Below, one piece after another: positions 23,108-24,231 of a DNA stretch of 24,231 nucleotides. Made by a program: the position numbers and the translations under genes. The stretch lies in contig JH720378.1 in assembly GCA_000231825.2 (NCBI GenBank), positions 130,959 to 155,189 on the forward strand. The letters run 5' to 3'. Numbering within the stretch: the first letter of the stretch is position 1; each line of letters opens with the position of its first letter. The notes beneath the pieces are model-generated. The model had not been told where the DNA came from, did no database searches, and saw only the letters and a list, made by a program, of their open reading frames with translations. This DNA is from Tetrahymena elliotti 4EA. Its lineage: Eukaryota; Ciliophora; Oligohymenophorea; Hymenostomatida; Tetrahymenidae.

Positions 23108-23717
23108 ATGAGAGGAAATAAATATACAAATATGATATCAGATAAAATAGAGGAACTGCTTTATGTGAGAACTATTGCTAATGAATGGAGGATATAAAAG
23201 AGGACAATTTTTTACACATTTAACTCTAAAATATACTAGAGTTACCTTTAAATAAAATTGAAGGTGTTTTCCTAACAAATTATGAAAAAACTGTTGATAA
23301 TTTTCAACATAGATATAAAAATAAAGAAAGAAATGAAATGTGTGGTTCATTAGAATTAATTTAAACGATAGTTTATAATAATATAATAGGGCATTTCTTG
23401 AATTAAGGGAAACTTATATTTAGTCCAAGACAATTAATTTCGATCTAAAATAAACATAATATGTCAAACAATTAAGTTTTGATTACAAGAACAAGCATAG
23501 AAAGTCTTGATAATGTAATTCCTTTAGCAGATGCTATCAGAGCTGAAGCTAATTTTTTTGAATCTTCCTAAAGAAATTAAATGAATATTAAACACATTTT
23601 GAAGCTTATCTTAATATTGATTGAAGAGGAAGCATCCCAAACTTTCTAAACAAAATAATGATTGAAAAGTATATAGAAACTTTTGAAAAAGACATTAATT
23701 ATATTAAATTTAATTGA
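23108..23717 (+). pseudogene. Decayed third START-like copy
   Basis: Homology to the two START-like genes is spread over all three frames. A start-like ATG at 23108 leads into a weak N-terminal match (ANEW). The frame then shifts near 23190. The middle (KIEGVFLTNYEKTVDNF; then LISIQ, NNQVLITRTS, and DAIRAEANFF) aligns well with KIEGIIPVNYEKVAHFY, VIGIQ and IRCEGKIYG of gene 2. Near 23565-23575 it shifts again, to KLNEYQTHFEAYLNID. A TGA at 23622-23624 then replaces the Pro codon of the conserved DPKG motif. After it RGSIPNFLNK continues to TGA at 23715-23717. TGA is the only stop in this code, so the break is real. No GT...AG intron removes the breaks. This looks like a tandem paralogue that lost function. 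Confidence 0.8.
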
Positions 23718-24123
23718 TAAAATTCATATTTTTTGTAGAATTTTTTAAATTTTGGATTCATTAATAAAATTCATTTAAACTATTTTGTAAATTAAAATCA
23801 ACAACTTAATAAAATGGACGTTTAGAAATATTTATAATGATAAAACTATATAGAGTTCATAAATTATGGATTTCATTTATTAAGGACTATTTTCAAAAAA
23901 AAAATAAATTTTTTTATAAATTAATTTCTTATCAAAAAAATATCTTTTATTTGAATTATCTTATTCAAAAATCATGGTAAATATATTTACAGTTTAGTTT
24001 TAGAGAGTTTATAGAAATAATTATGGTAGTAAAAATAATAGTAATATTTGTTAGTATGAGTCATTCATTAGTTTATTTAATATAAATATCTTTTTAAATG
24101 GTTTATTTTGCATTTCTTTTTTT
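23718..24123. other. Intergenic region at the right end
   Basis: AT-rich sequence without a recognisable gene or repeat. Runs of A and T dominate, and no frame shows a family motif. Confidence 0.5.
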
Positions 24124-24231
24124 ATGGCTGGGAAAATCGAATTCAAAGTTTTTGGTAAAATTACTTTTGGTGAAGGTTTAAGTTAGTTGAATATTTGAGG
24201 TTAAACTATTCTCTGAAATAAGATTTTATTT
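24124..24231 (+). CDS. Possible first exon of a gene running off the window
   Basis: ATG at 24124 opens MAGKIEFKVFGKITFGE, a stretch with more G and a balanced residue mix compared with the surrounding A/T DNA. The plain frame hits TGA after 24 codons. A GT at 24176 and an AG ending at 24222 would make a 47-bp intron of typical ciliate size, continuing into the last 9 bases. This is a guess based on composition and splice signals. It could equally be a relic or chance. No family is recognised. Confidence 0.2.

Noticed and set aside
23138..23350. Minus-strand 70-residue frame
   Set aside because: Antisense to the START-like relic and Phe/Tyr-rich, as expected for the complement of Lys/Asn-rich coding DNA.
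1..24231. CRISPR arrays, tRNA or rRNA genes, transposases and telomeric C4A2 repeats
   Set aside because: Looked for on both strands. No regularly spaced repeats, cloverleaf-like GC islands, transposase motifs or telomere repeats were seen.

Overview
The window looks like macronuclear DNA of an oligohymenophorean ciliate, most like Tetrahymena. It is extremely AT-rich. Long reading frames appear only when TAA and TAG are read as glutamine and TGA alone as stop (genetic code 6). Genes are interrupted by short AT-rich GT...AG introns, mostly 45-140 bp, with one of 307 bp. Translations under the standard code are fragments and mislead.

Layout, left to right. (1) 1-1191 is AT-rich intergenic DNA containing a 16-bp perfect palindrome near the left edge. 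(2) 1192-1824 (+) is an intronless START-domain-like gene. (3) 2490-9760 is an imperfect tandem segmental duplication. The right unit holds an intact five-exon M16 zinc metallopeptidase of the insulin-degrading enzyme type (8271 to 5184, minus). The left unit holds a broken copy (3699 to 2826, minus) with a 2.2-kb internal deletion, a frameshift and two altered key residues. Non-coding DNA on both sides was duplicated too. (4) About 9760-11334 is a gene-poor gap. (5) 11335-21062 (+) is a 17-exon gene for a predicted 2774-residue surface protein. It has a signal peptide, propeller-like N-terminus, parallel beta-helix with GGA-type repeats, cysteine-rich module, about eight membrane segments and a polar Gln/Asn/Lys/Ser tail. 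The exon model stays in frame from start to stop. (6) 21860-22483 (+) is a second intronless START-like gene. (7) About 23108-23717 (+) is a decayed third START-like copy, with frameshifts and a TGA in its conserved DPKG motif. (8) A small possible first exon starts at 24124 and runs off the window.

There is no operon logic here. The main theme is local gene-family turnover: a duplicated and decaying peptidase locus, and three START-like paralogues on either side of it. The giant gene belongs to a type of large beta-helix membrane protein known from ciliates. Its ligand and function cannot be read from the sequence. No tRNA, rRNA, CRISPR array, transposase or telomere was seen.
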